Shown here: piece after piece, positions 6,566 through 16,928 of the stretch
Numbering within the stretch: position 1 is the stretch's first letter
Layout of the letters: each line of letters begins with the position of its first letter
DNA from: an uncultured Saprospiraceae bacterium
GTDB taxonomy: Bacteria > Bacteroidota > Bacteroidia > Chitinophagales > Saprospiraceae
NCBI GenBank assembly: GCA_937921825.1
Contig: CAKZVK010000036.1
Location: 1 to 64,000, forward strand
Length of the DNA stretch: 64,000 nucleotides
Reading direction: 5' to 3'
Notes under the pieces: model-generated
Seen by the model: the letters and a program-made list of their open reading frames with translations, nothing else
Told to the model about the DNA's origin: nothing
Database searches by the model: none
Made by a program: the position numbers and the translations under genes

Positions 6566-8947
6566 TTAAGCAGATCTGTATATTTCGTTTTCTAATTCTT
6601 TGATAGCATCTTCAAATGCCTCTTTCCCTCCAAAAGCTCTCACCAGCTGAACAGGAGAACCCAATTCATTAAGAGGCTTTACTTTTAAGACTGAGCCTTT
6701 CTCAATTTGAATAAGTCCATGTTCTTCATACTTATCTAAAAGTTTGTGTATCACGATTTGGGCTAATTCGCTGTACTTCGCAAAGTAGTTTCTTTTCCTT
6801 ACGTTATTCGCTCGGTCTTTTCTTGTTAGCGGTGGTTGGTCATAAGCCACATGACAGACCAAATCAAACTCATCCATATCTTTTCCTACTTCTTCTTTTA
6901 ATGCTTCTATCAGTATGCCTTGTTCTGCAAGTTCTCTGATTAATTCTTCTTTGTGTTCAGCGCTTTTCCATTTCTGGGAAAAATCAATATGGGACGCATA
7001 AGATTGTAACACATTATTTCTTGTGTAGTCTTTTAATGATTCAGTAATGAGTTTGCCATCTTTACCATAATACTGTACTCTTTCATGAGCTATAGAAACT
7101 GGTATATTATTGACATAGAACTTCTTCACTTTACCTTCTTCATCGTCTATGAAAATCTCATCGGAAGAAGACCAGTCAACGTCATCAAAAGTAGTTAGGT
7201 TGTCTTCATTGATTTCCTCAATCACATCAGGTGGTACCACTGAACCTTCAGGCCCTGGTTCATAGATTTGGACAGGATCACCATCAAAGTCTGGATCGGC
7301 AAAAAGGTTAGTCGCTTTCCTGAAATCTAGGATTGTAAAAAACACCTTTCCTTCATGTTCTACGATTCGTGTTCCTCGACCAATAATTTGCTTGAATTCA
7401 GTCATAGATCCTATGTTTGATTCCAAGACAATGAGCTTAGCCATTTTAGTATTTATGCCTGTGGTAAGCATTTTTGATGTGGTAGCGATTACTGGCATCC
7501 TTTCTTCCACATCAATAAAGTTATCCAATTCTCTTTTCCCAACTTCATCATCTCCTGTAATCTTGACCACGTAGTTAGGATACTTAGCAACCATATCGGC
7601 ATTCTCATTGATAAGTGCCATGCGCATACGATTAGCATGATCTATATCTACACAGAATACAATGGTCTTCGCAAAAGGATCAACCTCTCTTATATATTGC
7701 GATATCTTCTGAGCAACTATTTGTGTTCGTTCATCAATGGCAAGATTCCTATCATAGTCTTTTAGGTTGTAAATACGATCTTCTATTTCGTTTCCATATT
7801 TGTCTCGTAATCCTGCTGTTGGACGCCAACCTTCATCCACAGTAGTAGATACTCTTACTACTTTATATGGAGCTAAAAATCCATCATCGATCCCTTGCTT
7901 CAGTGTATAGGTATATACTGGTTTTCCGAAATAAGACATGTTAGACACGTCTTTCGTTTCTTTTGGCGTTGCGGTTAAGCCAATTTGTGTTGCATTAGAG
8001 AAATGGTCTAATACTTCTCTCCATGCAGAAGCTTCAGAAGCACTTCCTCTATGGCACTCATCTATAATTACTAAATCGAAAAAGTCTTTACTGAATTCTC
8101 TGTATGCATTTTTAGAATCATCATTACTGGTCAATCCTTGGTATAATGCAAAGTAGATTTGATAAGACTTGTCGATTTTTCTATTCTTGATAATATGCAT
8201 GATGTCATTCCCAAAAGGAGAGAAGTCACCATTCTTGGTTTGTGCTAATAATGCATTTCGATCAGCAAGAAATAGAATTCGTTTTTTTACTCCAGATTTC
8301 CAGAGTCTCCAAATTATATTGAAAGCGGTATAGGTTTTACCCGTACCCGTTGCCATCACAAGAATGATTCTTTGTTGCCCTTTTGAGATCGCTTCTATTG
8401 TTCTATTAATGGCATTCTGCTGATAATATCTTGGAGTCATTCCAGAAGTATCTGCATAATAGTCCTGCTCTACTATTTCCTTAGATTCAATATTGTCAAT
8501 ACCTCTGTATTCAAGATACTTGTTCCATAATAGCGTCGGACTAGGAAAATCACTTAACTGAATTTCTTTTTCCTTCGAGCTTGTTTTGTCATGAAAAACG
8601 AATGAGTCACCATTAGAGGTAAATACAAATGGGATGTGAAGAATGTCAGAATACTCAAGGGCTTGCTGCATGCCATCTCCAACAGGCTTTTTGTTGTCCT
8701 TAGCCTCGATTATTGCAATTGGAATATTCAGCTTGTAGTAAAGAATATAATCTGCTCTTTTTCTTTTACCTCTTGTATGTAATTTTCCTTGTACAATTAT
8801 ACGACCGTCAGTAAAGGAGACTTCTTCTCTTACTTGTTTCCTCATATTCCATCCAGCCTGTTCGATTGCAGGATTGATGAATTTTGTACATATGTCTCTT
8901 TCTGACAGTTCCTTTTTATTCATGGGATTAATAGATCTATGTCTCAC
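6566..8947 (-). CDS. hsdR: Type I restriction endonuclease subunit R
   Basis: A 793-residue HsdR, the ATP-driven translocase and nuclease of the type I system. The N-terminal nuclease domain contains a PD-(D/E)xK core (RADYILYY, then IIEAKDNKK near residues 70-85). The SF2 helicase follows: Walker A MATGTGKT near residue 198, box II DECHR, motif III LTATPKE, and a motif VI region IIGRGTR. The C-terminal part is the EcoEI-type R_C domain. The first in-frame start is GTG at 8947, but ATG at 8923 begins the usual family N-terminus (MNKKELSERD) and is the likelier start (785 residues). It is the first gene of the five-gene minus-strand operon and is intact. Confidence 0.95.
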   Translation of the reverse strand: MRHRSINPMNKKELSERDICTKFINPAIEQAGWNMRKQVREEVSFTDGRIIVQGKLHTRGKRKRADYILYYKLNIPIAIIEAKDNKKPVGDGMQQALEYSDILHIPFVFTSNGDSFVFHDKTSSKEKEIQLSDFPSPTLLWNKYLEYRGIDNIESKEIVEQDYYADTSGMTPRYYQQNAINRTIEAISKGQQRIILVMATGTGKTYTAFNIIWRLWKSGVKKRILFLADRNALLAQTKNGDFSPFGNDIMHIIKNRKIDKSYQIYFALYQGLTSNDDSKNAYREFSKDFFDLVIIDECHRGSASEASAWREVLDHFSNATQIGLTATPKETKDVSNMSYFGKPVYTYTLKQGIDDGFLAPYKVVRVSTTVDEGWRPTAGLRDKYGNEIEDRIYNLKDYDRNLAIDERTQIVAQKISQYIREVDPFAKTIVFCVDIDHANRMRMALINENADMVAKYPNYVVKITGDDEVGKRELDNFIDVEERMPVIATTSKMLTTGINTKMAKLIVLESNIGSMTEFKQIIGRGTRIVEHEGKVFFTILDFRKATNLFADPDFDGDPVQIYEPGPEGSVVPPDVIEEINEDNLTTFDDVDWSSSDEIFIDDEEGKVKKFYVNNIPVSIAHERVQYYGKDGKLITESLKDYTRNNVLQSYASHIDFSQKWKSAEHKEELIRELAEQGILIEALKEEVGKDMDEFDLVCHVAYDQPPLTRKDRANNVRKRNYFAKYSELAQIVIHKLLDKYEEHGLIQIEKGSVLKVKPLNELGSPVQLVRAFGGKEAFEDAIKELENEIYRSA

Positions 8948-9221
8948 AATATGTCAAATGAGAAGAGGAATTATATTCTAAATTAGCTTTATTATTGCTC
9001 ATCCAGTACATACAAAAACTATTTTAATAATTTGATTCCATTAGCTGTTATCAAATGAGCTCAATCACATAAAGGGTTTCTACCTGAATATTTGTTTTGT
9101 GCTGTGTGCTGCTTATTGATTGGTTTTTTTGACACATCAGGTATTTCCCCAAAAGCACATTAAAAGCAACTAAAGACTCTTTCTTATCTTTAGTACCAAT
9201 TGATGTACCTAAGCTGTTCCT

Positions 9222-11453
9222 ATGATTCGTAGTCTGATCCTTATCCTCTTTTCATTGCTGTGTATATTTTTTGCTCGTCAGCGGGAAGCTGCTACTCAAG
9301 TCAAGCCTCGCAGTACTACTGGTTTCTCTGCAGAGAATGTCATGGACTATCTTAAAGTGATAGCTGCAGAAACACATCCTATAGGCAGTACAGCCAATAA
9401 AAAAGTCAAAGACTATCTTGTTGCCGAACTTACTAAACTCGGATTGACTACTTCTGTGGAGTCTGGTTATGTAGATTTATCATGGGGAAAGAGTTATGGT
9501 CGGAGTGCTTATGTCGAAAATGTAATTGCTACTCTAGCAGGCAGTGACCCAGCTGGACAAAAGGTCGTATTGGCTGCCCATTATGATAGCGTCTTCGAAG
9601 GACCAGGGGCTGCTGATGATGGCTATGCAGTCGCTGCTATGATAGAAACTGTAAAACTGCTTAAAGATCAACCTCGTAAAAACGATATCAAACTCATCAT
9701 TACCGATGGTGAAGAAATGGGCCTCTTAGGGGCTTACTACCATGTGGAGAAAAACGATATGGAAGATGTAGGTATCCTCCTTAATTATGAGGCCCGTGGT
9801 AATCAGGGTCCGTGTAATGCTTTTGAGTGGTCTGATGATAATGCTTGGCTGGTAAGAGAAATGAAAAAATCTGCGATAAGACCTATCACCAGTTCTCTTT
9901 CATATGAGATCTACAAGATGATGCCGAATAGCTCAGACTTTACAGCTTTTGCGAGACGTAACGTCTCTGGAATAAATCATGCCTTCATAGATGGCTTCTC
10001 CTATTATCATAACCCTGCTGATAACATAGAGAACATTAGTATGAATAGTGTACAGCATACGGGTGAGAATATGTACCTGATGACTAAGCACTTCTCTAAT
10101 TATGATTTTTCTGTAAAGGAATCTGGCAATGCGAGCTTTTTTAATTTCTATGGCTTGCTGATTACTTATCCTGCTAGTAGAGATCTTTTGATTCTCATCT
10201 TTCTGGGACTGATCTTTTTGGTAGTGATTGTTTTAGCGAAAAGAGATGAGAGCTTCAAAGTATTAGGTCTAGCTAAGGCGCTACTATGGATGCTTCTGAC
10301 CATTATACTTATAGGCGTTGCTAATTATGGTATGGGTCTACTGACTAAGCAACTCTATCCTCAGTACAGCACCTTCTATAGTTATCAGTATTATAATCAT
10401 GAGTGGTACTTTGTAGCAGGTCTGGGTTTAGCACTTGTGTTACTAGCGAGCATGAGTCGATGGATAATACCTGAGCAGGGAAAAGTAGGACAAGGGGTAG
10501 CACTCTTGTTATTGATGTCATTGCTAGCAGTAGGAATTTACACAGTTATGCCTACAGGGGTATACGTTATGTCATGGCCTGCAGTGGGTTTAGGGCTAGC
10601 TATACTTGCTAAACTGATAACTAAAGAAAGGGGAAAATCTAAATTGATAATTGGCCTAGTATATATGTTCTTCCTTGTGGGAATGTGGACTTTTTTGTCT
10701 CATGGTCTTTTCTTAGCTTTTAGTTTATCCGCCTTGCCGGGTGCTGTATTTCCTGCGAGCTTAGCCGCCTTGGCTTCTATGTATCTGCTGCCTGCGGCTT
10801 GGGATAAAATAGGAAGGAAAATTATTTTCGCTTTAGGTCTTGTGTTATGTTCAGGAAGTCTATTGGTGGCACATATTAAGACCAAACCTTCAGAAGCAGA
10901 ACCGTTACTGACTAATCTAAAGTATGTCTATGATGGGGAAACTGATAAATCTTATCTGGCCACCTTTGATGATTACCTCCATGATGGGCACTTAAATCTC
11001 CTGGAAGGTGCTAAGCAAGAAAGACTTCCAAAGCATCTGACTTATTCTTCATTTTATCTAGAACGTGAAAGCACGACTTCTCAATTCAGATCATCAATAA
11101 TACCTGATAGCACGGCACAGAACAATAACTTTTCCTACACAATTGCCAATCCTAAAAGGGCAAGCATTGCCTACGTTTATCTTCCGAAATCTGCTAATGT
11201 CGATAGTGTATTCTTAGATAATAGATATAGCAAAAAGCTGAGTGCTAGTAATAATGAGCTTAAAGAATTAACCCTATATGGCTATGGGTTAGATAGCTTG
11301 CAGTTGCGGATAACGAAACTGGATACTAATCTTCCTGCTAAGCTCTACGTCAATATGGAGTATCAAGGGCTGGCAGAAAACCTTGACAAACTAGAGGGTA
11401 TCGCATGGAATGATCCCATCAGTTATGTGAGTAATGTGATCAACATCAAGTAG
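9222..11453 (+). CDS. Membrane-bound M28 family zinc aminopeptidase
   Basis: A 743-residue M28 peptidase that should remove N-terminal residues from peptides outside the inner membrane. The N-terminus is a signal/anchor helix (residues 3-18). The zinc site is visible: H120 and D122 in AAHYDS, the bridging D132 in AADDG, the catalytic EE in TDGEEMG, E in NYEARGN, and the last His in YYHNPADN. After the peptidase domain there are about eight hydrophobic helices (residues about 310-560), then a soluble C-terminal domain of beta type. This arrangement resembles ERMP1/Fxna-like peptidases, of which Bacteroidota have many. It stands alone between the RM operon and the secreted giant. A 274-base divergent spacer separates it from hsdR; no convincing promoter was identified there. 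Confidence 0.92.
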   Translation: MIRSLILILFSLLCIFFARQREAATQVKPRSTTGFSAENVMDYLKVIAAETHPIGSTANKKVKDYLVAELTKLGLTTSVESGYVDLSWGKSYGRSAYVENVIATLAGSDPAGQKVVLAAHYDSVFEGPGAADDGYAVAAMIETVKLLKDQPRKNDIKLIITDGEEMGLLGAYYHVEKNDMEDVGILLNYEARGNQGPCNAFEWSDDNAWLVREMKKSAIRPITSSLSYEIYKMMPNSSDFTAFARRNVSGINHAFIDGFSYYHNPADNIENISMNSVQHTGENMYLMTKHFSNYDFSVKESGNASFFNFYGLLITYPASRDLLILIFLGLIFLVVIVLAKRDESFKVLGLAKALLWMLLTIILIGVANYGMGLLTKQLYPQYSTFYSYQYYNHEWYFVAGLGLALVLLASMSRWIIPEQGKVGQGVALLLLMSLLAVGIYTVMPTGVYVMSWPAVGLGLAILAKLITKERGKSKLIIGLVYMFFLVGMWTFLSHGLFLAFSLSALPGAVFPASLAALASMYLLPAAWDKIGRKIIFALGLVLCSGSLLVAHIKTKPSEAEPLLTNLKYVYDGETDKSYLATFDDYLHDGHLNLLEGAKQERLPKHLTYSSFYLERESTTSQFRSSIIPDSTAQNNNFSYTIANPKRASIAYVYLPKSANVDSVFLDNRYSKKLSASNNELKELTLYGYGLDSLQLRITKLDTNLPAKLYVNMEYQGLAENLDKLEGIAWNDPISYVSNVINIK

Positions 11454-11739
11454 ATGGAGTAGTATAAGATACTACCAGCTGTGTATGGGATGAAAGGAGT
11501 AACTGTGGTTTAGTGACGACAGTTGTATATTTTGATTTTATCCTTACTTTCTTAATTCCTATCTCATATTCACATTCCATCAATATAAATTTTAACACTT
11601 TGTAACTCTCTCACTTTGTGGAGTTCTAGGTATGTAATTTTCTAACATGCCAAAATTACCCTTGTAATTTATTGAGAATGAGTACTTTATCTAGACTCTA
11701 TGTTCTAAGTTGTGAAAGTTTTTTTCCAAAAATCTGAAC

Positions 11740-14700
11740 ATGAACCGATACTTAACGACAGTAGGGGGTATCCTTACTGTATTGTTGGCCTCCCTGCCAA
11801 TGATACTATCCGCAAATAATTTCGAGCATCTCGATGATGGCCCGTTAGCTTGTTCTAACCAGGTCAATGTCTCTGTTAATGCCACTTGTGGTGCAGAGCT
11901 CACAGCTGAAGCCTTGCTAGAAGGTAGCTATGACCCTGGCACTTATGAGTTACAAGTAGAATTAACCACTGGCGTCTACGCAGACCTTACCGATGTAAGT
12001 CTTCATCTAGATGAAAGGCTAAAATATACAGTCACTAATGCTGGCACAGGTCAGTACTGCTGGGGCTATATTATTTTTGAAGATAAGACAGCACCAGTTG
12101 TAGCTTGCACGACTTGCGATGATCCGATAGTCAGTGATCCTAATTGTATACTTAACTGTGCTGAACTACCCCTCTTTAATGAATTTGATCTCAGCTCAGG
12201 GCTCAGAGGTTATGATAAGAAGTTGTTGGATAATATTATCCCTAGTGATCCAGATTCTTTTTTAGAGGATCATGTCAGTGATAATTGTGGTCAGACGGCT
12301 AATGCCTACTATATAGATACTTTCGATAATGGTGACTGTAATTCAGAAACAGTGATGACTAGATCTTGGATAGTACAGTATGGTACAGCATCTGGGTTTT
12401 CTGGGCAAGTGATTTGCAAAAGCTATTACAAGTTCGAGGCGATTCCCGTAGTCGATCTTTCTGGTAATTCTGTGCTAGGGATAGGAGATGGATCTGAAAT
12501 AGAGGATGCTATTCTTTTACCACCTACTCAGGTCAGTATTCCTTTATGTGGAAATGGTTATAGCCCTGCAGATATTGCTGCGTACTTTGATGATCCTACT
12601 ACTGTAGATTACGATTCAGATGGTAATGGAGAAAAGCCATCAGATGGAGATATAGATTGTGTTATAGAAAATAATGAAGGCATATGGCAGGCTTACCCAC
12701 ACATCTACCTGCCCGGTCTTAAAGGCAGTGATCTACATGCGACACCACTAACGAATAACCTCTGTTCTGTGAATGTGAGTTATGAAGATGTAGTGATAGA
12801 CGCTTGTGGACCTTCTTGCAGTGGTAATGTCAAGATATCTAGAGTTTGGACTATTCTAGATTGGTGCAGTGGGAGTTACTTCACGCATGGACAGATAATA
12901 GAAGTCCTCGATATGATTCCCCCTGTGTTAGATATAAATGATGTATATGCCAGTGTTGATCCATGGGCCTGTACAGCTACAGTTACTATTCCACATCCTG
13001 AACACCTTTATGACCTATGTGATGATGACATTAGTTATGAAGTACAATTAGATGGAAAAGTAATCGATCTATCTGGCAGTCCTGAAGAAGGATATATTAT
13101 TCATAATTTGGAGAGAGGCGCCTACTCTCTTTTTTATACAGCAGAAGATTGCTGTGGAAATATAAACAAAAAGGCAGTACGACTATTTGTGGACGATAAG
13201 ACTCCACCAGTACCTGTGGTAAAGCAAAATCTTGTAGTAGATCTAGCACCTACCGGTATAGTCAATGTGCCAGACAGAGGCATAGCTAAGGTATATGCAG
13301 TAGATATTGATAACGGTAGTTATGATAGCTGCTCAGATGTACAAGTGTATGTCAGAAGACCCCCAGGTTGCGAAAAAGCGGATACGACTTGGGGAGAATT
13401 TGTAAGATTCTGCTGTGCAGACGTAGAAGCTGGTGGCAATGAGATTCAAGTAGAATTCAGAGTAGTAGATTGGAATGGTAATGAAAACTTTACTTGGGCC
13501 AATATTCTACTAGAAGATAAAGGGGTAGCCTCTACCTGTCCATCTGATATGGTCTTGGACTGTAATGACGATATATGGGATTATTCACTGACAGGATATC
13601 CTACTGCGCAGAAAGCTTGCGAAGCAGTAATAATAGATATAGATACCATCGCTACTAATGAGAGGACAGAACCACGAAAAAAAGCTGCTTCTGTAGGTAA
13701 TGTACCAGGTTATGAAGATGTAGAGGTAGAGGCTTACGATCCAGCTTGTGGATTTGGAGCTATGAGAAGGGAATGGAAGTCTAATGGCATAACAGTTTGT
13801 ACACAATGGTTTGTGATAGAACCAGGTATAAATGTATTCGACCCTAGCACTATAGTTTTTCCAGATAATGTTGTAGCAGATTGTGCAGGCTACGACACAG
13901 GAGAACCTACTTGGTTAGGTGGTAGTTGTAATCTGATAGGGCTGACACTGAATAGTGATACCATTAGAGTAGGAGGAGAAGCATGTGTCAAGATAGTCAA
14001 TGAATGGGCTGTAATAAACTGGTGTACTTATGACGCTAGTGATTCTGATCTCAATGATGTTGCTGATCCAGATGATGACGGTCAGGTACGTGGTAGATTT
14101 ACACATTTTCAAATCATAGAAATCAATGATAGTAGTGCACCTACTATCCAAGGATTTGATGATATAGTCGTTTCTGTAACGAGTGAATGTGAGAGTAAGG
14201 GAACATGGTTTTCTGCAGTAGCTACAGATGAAGGAGATTGTGCGAGTCCATGGTTGGCTTGGGATATCAGAGTGGATCTGTATGATGACTGGCAGATGGA
14301 TTATAACTTCACTTATAATACACAAAGAGAAATCAATGGAGAGCCGAACCCATTCTTCGTAGAAAAAACTGCGAGTGGCCATGCCGTAAATATTCTCTTG
14401 CCTGATGGTATAGAACCAAGTAAGAGACGACACAGAATAGATTGGTTAGTGAATGATGGTTGCGATAACACTACGCTACTCTCCACTTACTTTACTGTAG
14501 AAGATACCAAAGCACCAACACCTTACTGTCTCAATTTGGGGACCTCTGTTATGGAAAATGGGAAAGTAGAATTATGGGCGATAGACTTTAATGTCGGAAG
14601 CTTTGATCATTGTACAGATCAAGATAATTTGCTTTTCACTTTTACTGATGTGCCACCACCACCGCGATGTGATGAAGAATTTGATAGTCCTAGAGATCTT

Positions 14701-16194
14701 CAGTGGTATGATGGATCATATTGGTTTTATAAGGCCACTGAGCCTACGGTAGACGATGATGACGATTGTCCATTAGATGGGCAGGGTGCCTACAGTGATG
14801 GCGGGTATAATCAAGCGACAAGATCATTTGAGGAGTTTGGTGGAGATATCCATAGATGGGAGCCTGCCCTGCGTAGTAGTGGAAAAATATTTACTACTGC
14901 AGATGTCGGTGATGATCAGCATATGGAGATTCCCATTTATGTCTGGGATGAATGTGATAACATAGATTTCTGTATCGTCCGATTGAGAGTAATAGATAAT
15001 GGTGGCGGTGCTCAAGGGTTGGTAGCTGGAGTCATAAAAACTGAATCAGGAAAAGTAGTAGAAGATGTAATGACTGAAATCATGACTAATCTTCCTGACT
15101 ATCCTAAATATCAAGCGACAGATAACACTGGTAGTTATGCCTTTGAAAATAATGTAGTAGCGATGGATTATCAGCTTACTGCAAGTAAGGATGGAGATGA
15201 CCTTAATGGTGTCAGTACAATAGATCTTATACAGATACAAAGACACATCTTGGGTATAGAAACCCTAGACAGTCCTTATAAGCTTATCGCTGCAGATATC
15301 AATAATGATCAGAGAATCAATGGTCAAGATTTAGTAGAACTAAGAAAATTAATCTTGGGAATCTATACAGAACTGCCTCAGAATGATAGTTGGAAAATAT
15401 TTGATCAGAACTCTACGATGAGTCTTCAGATGCCATGGACGATTGATTCTGAAATATCGGTGCCTGACTTTTACGAAAATGTCATGGATCAAGATTTCAT
15501 CGGAGTAAAGGTTGGTGATGTAAATAATAGTGTCGTTGCCAATACTCAAGAGGAAAACGTGACGAGTTCTAAGGCTGGACTTCTGACTTATGAAGATCAG
15601 TTACTAGAGCCAGGGCAGATAGTAGATGTCACTTTTGAATCAGCAGCAGCACTAGCTGGATTACAGATAGCTCTTAAGGCTACTGATGCTACAGTTGTGA
15701 ATGTGACAGGGGCTGAGCTCTCTGAAAAGAATTATAGAATAGAGGATGACAAGGTTTATTTAAGTGTCAATGCACAAGAGGAAGCGACGCATAGTTTTGA
15801 AGTCTCTCTTATAGCTACCAGAGCAGGATTACTAAGTGAGTTTATAAGCTTGGATGATAGTTTCTTGTCTGCTGAAGTTTATACACTTGAAGATTTTGAT
15901 GTTTTGCCATTGCAATTACAGCCACAGTTGAATAATGAATTTGTACTCTACCAGAATACACCTAATCCATTCAAGGAAGAAACAACTATAAGTTATATGC
16001 TTCCTGAGGCGAGTATGGTAAAAGTTTCATTCTTCGATATGGATGGCCGTTTGCTTCATAGATTAGATCAGGCAGGAATAAAAGGACTTAATCAATTTGC
16101 TGTCTCTAAAGAAGCAATAGGAATAGGACTGATATATTACCAATTAGAAACGAAGGAATATTCTGCTGTGAAGAATATGATGATAATCGAATAA
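11740..16194 (+). CDS. Secreted multidomain protein: Ig/HYR-like repeats, dockerin, cohesin-like domain, type IX tail
   Basis: A 1484-residue surface protein. A signal peptide (residues 1-25) is followed by about 1050 residues of Cys-rich beta repeats marked by recurring phrases such as EDKTAPVV, DDKTPPVP and EDTKAPTP plus NG-rich loops, as in large Saprospirales adhesins. A carboxypeptidase-regulatory-like domain lies at about 1090-1150. A dockerin-like pair of calcium loops spans about 1152-1208 (DLNGVSTIDLIQIQRHIL and ADINNDQRINGQDL). A cohesin-like beta domain occupies about 1285-1390, and a Por/T9SS sorting domain starting NTPNPF covers the last 85 residues. It is therefore a predicted client of the PorU/PorV machinery encoded downstream. 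The substrate or binding partner is unknown. Confidence 0.8.
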   Translation: MNRYLTTVGGILTVLLASLPMILSANNFEHLDDGPLACSNQVNVSVNATCGAELTAEALLEGSYDPGTYELQVELTTGVYADLTDVSLHLDERLKYTVTNAGTGQYCWGYIIFEDKTAPVVACTTCDDPIVSDPNCILNCAELPLFNEFDLSSGLRGYDKKLLDNIIPSDPDSFLEDHVSDNCGQTANAYYIDTFDNGDCNSETVMTRSWIVQYGTASGFSGQVICKSYYKFEAIPVVDLSGNSVLGIGDGSEIEDAILLPPTQVSIPLCGNGYSPADIAAYFDDPTTVDYDSDGNGEKPSDGDIDCVIENNEGIWQAYPHIYLPGLKGSDLHATPLTNNLCSVNVSYEDVVIDACGPSCSGNVKISRVWTILDWCSGSYFTHGQIIEVLDMIPPVLDINDVYASVDPWACTATVTIPHPEHLYDLCDDDISYEVQLDGKVIDLSGSPEEGYIIHNLERGAYSLFYTAEDCCGNINKKAVRLFVDDKTPPVPVVKQNLVVDLAPTGIVNVPDRGIAKVYAVDIDNGSYDSCSDVQVYVRRPPGCEKADTTWGEFVRFCCADVEAGGNEIQVEFRVVDWNGNENFTWANILLEDKGVASTCPSDMVLDCNDDIWDYSLTGYPTAQKACEAVIIDIDTIATNERTEPRKKAASVGNVPGYEDVEVEAYDPACGFGAMRREWKSNGITVCTQWFVIEPGINVFDPSTIVFPDNVVADCAGYDTGEPTWLGGSCNLIGLTLNSDTIRVGGEACVKIVNEWAVINWCTYDASDSDLNDVADPDDDGQVRGRFTHFQIIEINDSSAPTIQGFDDIVVSVTSECESKGTWFSAVATDEGDCASPWLAWDIRVDLYDDWQMDYNFTYNTQREINGEPNPFFVEKTASGHAVNILLPDGIEPSKRRHRIDWLVNDGCDNTTLLSTYFTVEDTKAPTPYCLNLGTSVMENGKVELWAIDFNVGSFDHCTDQDNLLFTFTDVPPPPRCDEEFDSPRDLQWYDGSYWFYKATEPTVDDDDDCPLDGQGAYSDGGYNQATRSFEEFGGDIHRWEPALRSSGKIFTTADVGDDQHMEIPIYVWDECDNIDFCIVRLRVIDNGGGAQGLVAGVIKTESGKVVEDVMTEIMTNLPDYPKYQATDNTGSYAFENNVVAMDYQLTASKDGDDLNGVSTIDLIQIQRHILGIETLDSPYKLIAADINNDQRINGQDLVELRKLILGIYTELPQNDSWKIFDQNSTMSLQMPWTIDSEISVPDFYENVMDQDFIGVKVGDVNNSVVANTQEENVTSSKAGLLTYEDQLLEPGQIVDVTFESAAALAGLQIALKATDATVVNVTGAELSEKNYRIEDDKVYLSVNAQEEATHSFEVSLIATRAGLLSEFISLDDSFLSAEVYTLEDFDVLPLQLQPQLNNEFVLYQNTPNPFKEETTISYMLPEASMVKVSFFDMDGRLLHRLDQAGIKGLNQFAVSKEAIGIGLIYYQLETKEYSAVKNMMIIE

Positions 16195-16202
16195 TTAAGA
16201 CT

Positions 16203-16243
16203 AAAAGGAGAGATGAGTTTGAGATCGAGTTTGCTCCTTTTTA
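16203..16243 (+). terminator. Weak hairpin after the secreted giant
   Basis: The arms AAAAGGAG and CTCCTTTT enclose a loop of about 24 bases. It is weaker than the hairpin that follows and may act together with it. Confidence 0.4.
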
Positions 16244-16257
16244 CAATTATAAATCCC

Positions 16258-16291
16258 AAAGACCGGTCAGAAGTGATCGGTCTCTTTTTTT
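16258..16291 (+). terminator. Rho-independent terminator after the secreted giant
   Basis: The stem AGACCGGTCA/TGATCGGTCT (one mismatch), with loop GAAG, is followed by seven or more T. Confidence 0.85.
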
Positions 16292-16372
16292 GTACTCTAT
16301 AAAAAGAATGATCTTGTTAGGTCAGCGAGAAACATGAAAGACTTGAAACCTTTAGAACTCCAAATATGAAAT

Positions 16373-16873
16373 CTACTTATAGATCTTATTATTATCCACT
16401 TTCCACTCTGATCTCTTTTTGAAGTACTTTGGATTGATTATAAGTAGTCCAAAAGATTCGCAGTCATGTTTTGTTTGCTTAGCATGGTGAGAGCCATGTG
16501 CTCTGAGGATAGCTTTTGAGTATTTATTATCTAGATGCTTGAACCATTTAAATCTTTGGTGGATGTAGACATCGTGGATCAAAAAATATATCAGACCATA
16601 TATAGAAATACCTATACCGATATATAGTAAGAATCCCCATCCCTCCCAGAAGGAGCCTGCCATATAGCAGAATGCAGATGGAATTGCAAAAACTAAGAAG
16701 AAACGGTCATTTTTTTCGAAGAATCCATCTTTTAGATGCGGTGCATGATGGTCTTCATGCCAGTTCCAAAGGAGACCATGCATTAAGAATTTATGAGCTG
16801 ACCATGCTACGAACTCCATAGCTAGGACAGTACCGAGTACGATTAGTGTATTAATAAGAATAGTCATAGACAT
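16373..16873 (-). CDS. crtZ: Beta-carotene hydroxylase (CrtZ-type, fatty acid hydroxylase superfamily)
   Basis: A 166-residue di-iron membrane hydroxylase that adds hydroxyl groups to the beta-rings of carotenoids (beta-carotene to zeaxanthin). All the histidine clusters of the family are present: H27-x4-H32, H39-x2-H42-H43, H100-x4-H105 and H126-x2-H129-H130. Hydrophobic helices lie at about 5-25, 58-78 and 80-100. The length is typical for CrtZ. The start may be either of two ATGs two codons apart. No other carotenoid gene is near. It is transcribed in the same direction as, and downstream of, the large kinase gene, 55 bases away. Confidence 0.88.
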   Translation of the reverse strand: MSMTILINTLIVLGTVLAMEFVAWSAHKFLMHGLLWNWHEDHHAPHLKDGFFEKNDRFFLVFAIPSAFCYMAGSFWEGWGFLLYIGIGISIYGLIYFLIHDVYIHQRFKWFKHLDNKYSKAILRAHGSHHAKQTKHDCESFGLLIINPKYFKKRSEWKVDNNKIYK

Positions 16874-16928
16874 AAAGGTAATTATTACTATAAAAACAAC
16901 GATCCACAGAAAGTTGTTTATAGATGAA

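Noticed and set aside
8948-9221. Second half of a tRNA-Pro duplication (attR) at the other edge of the RM operon
   Set aside because: No match to the tRNA 3' end (TTCGAATCCTCT) was found in this gap or elsewhere in the window.
13915-14433. A 172-codon minus-strand open frame inside the secreted giant
   Set aside because: It is antisense to a well supported gene, and its amino acid make-up (many Ile, Tyr, Ser and His in runs) is that of a shadow frame.
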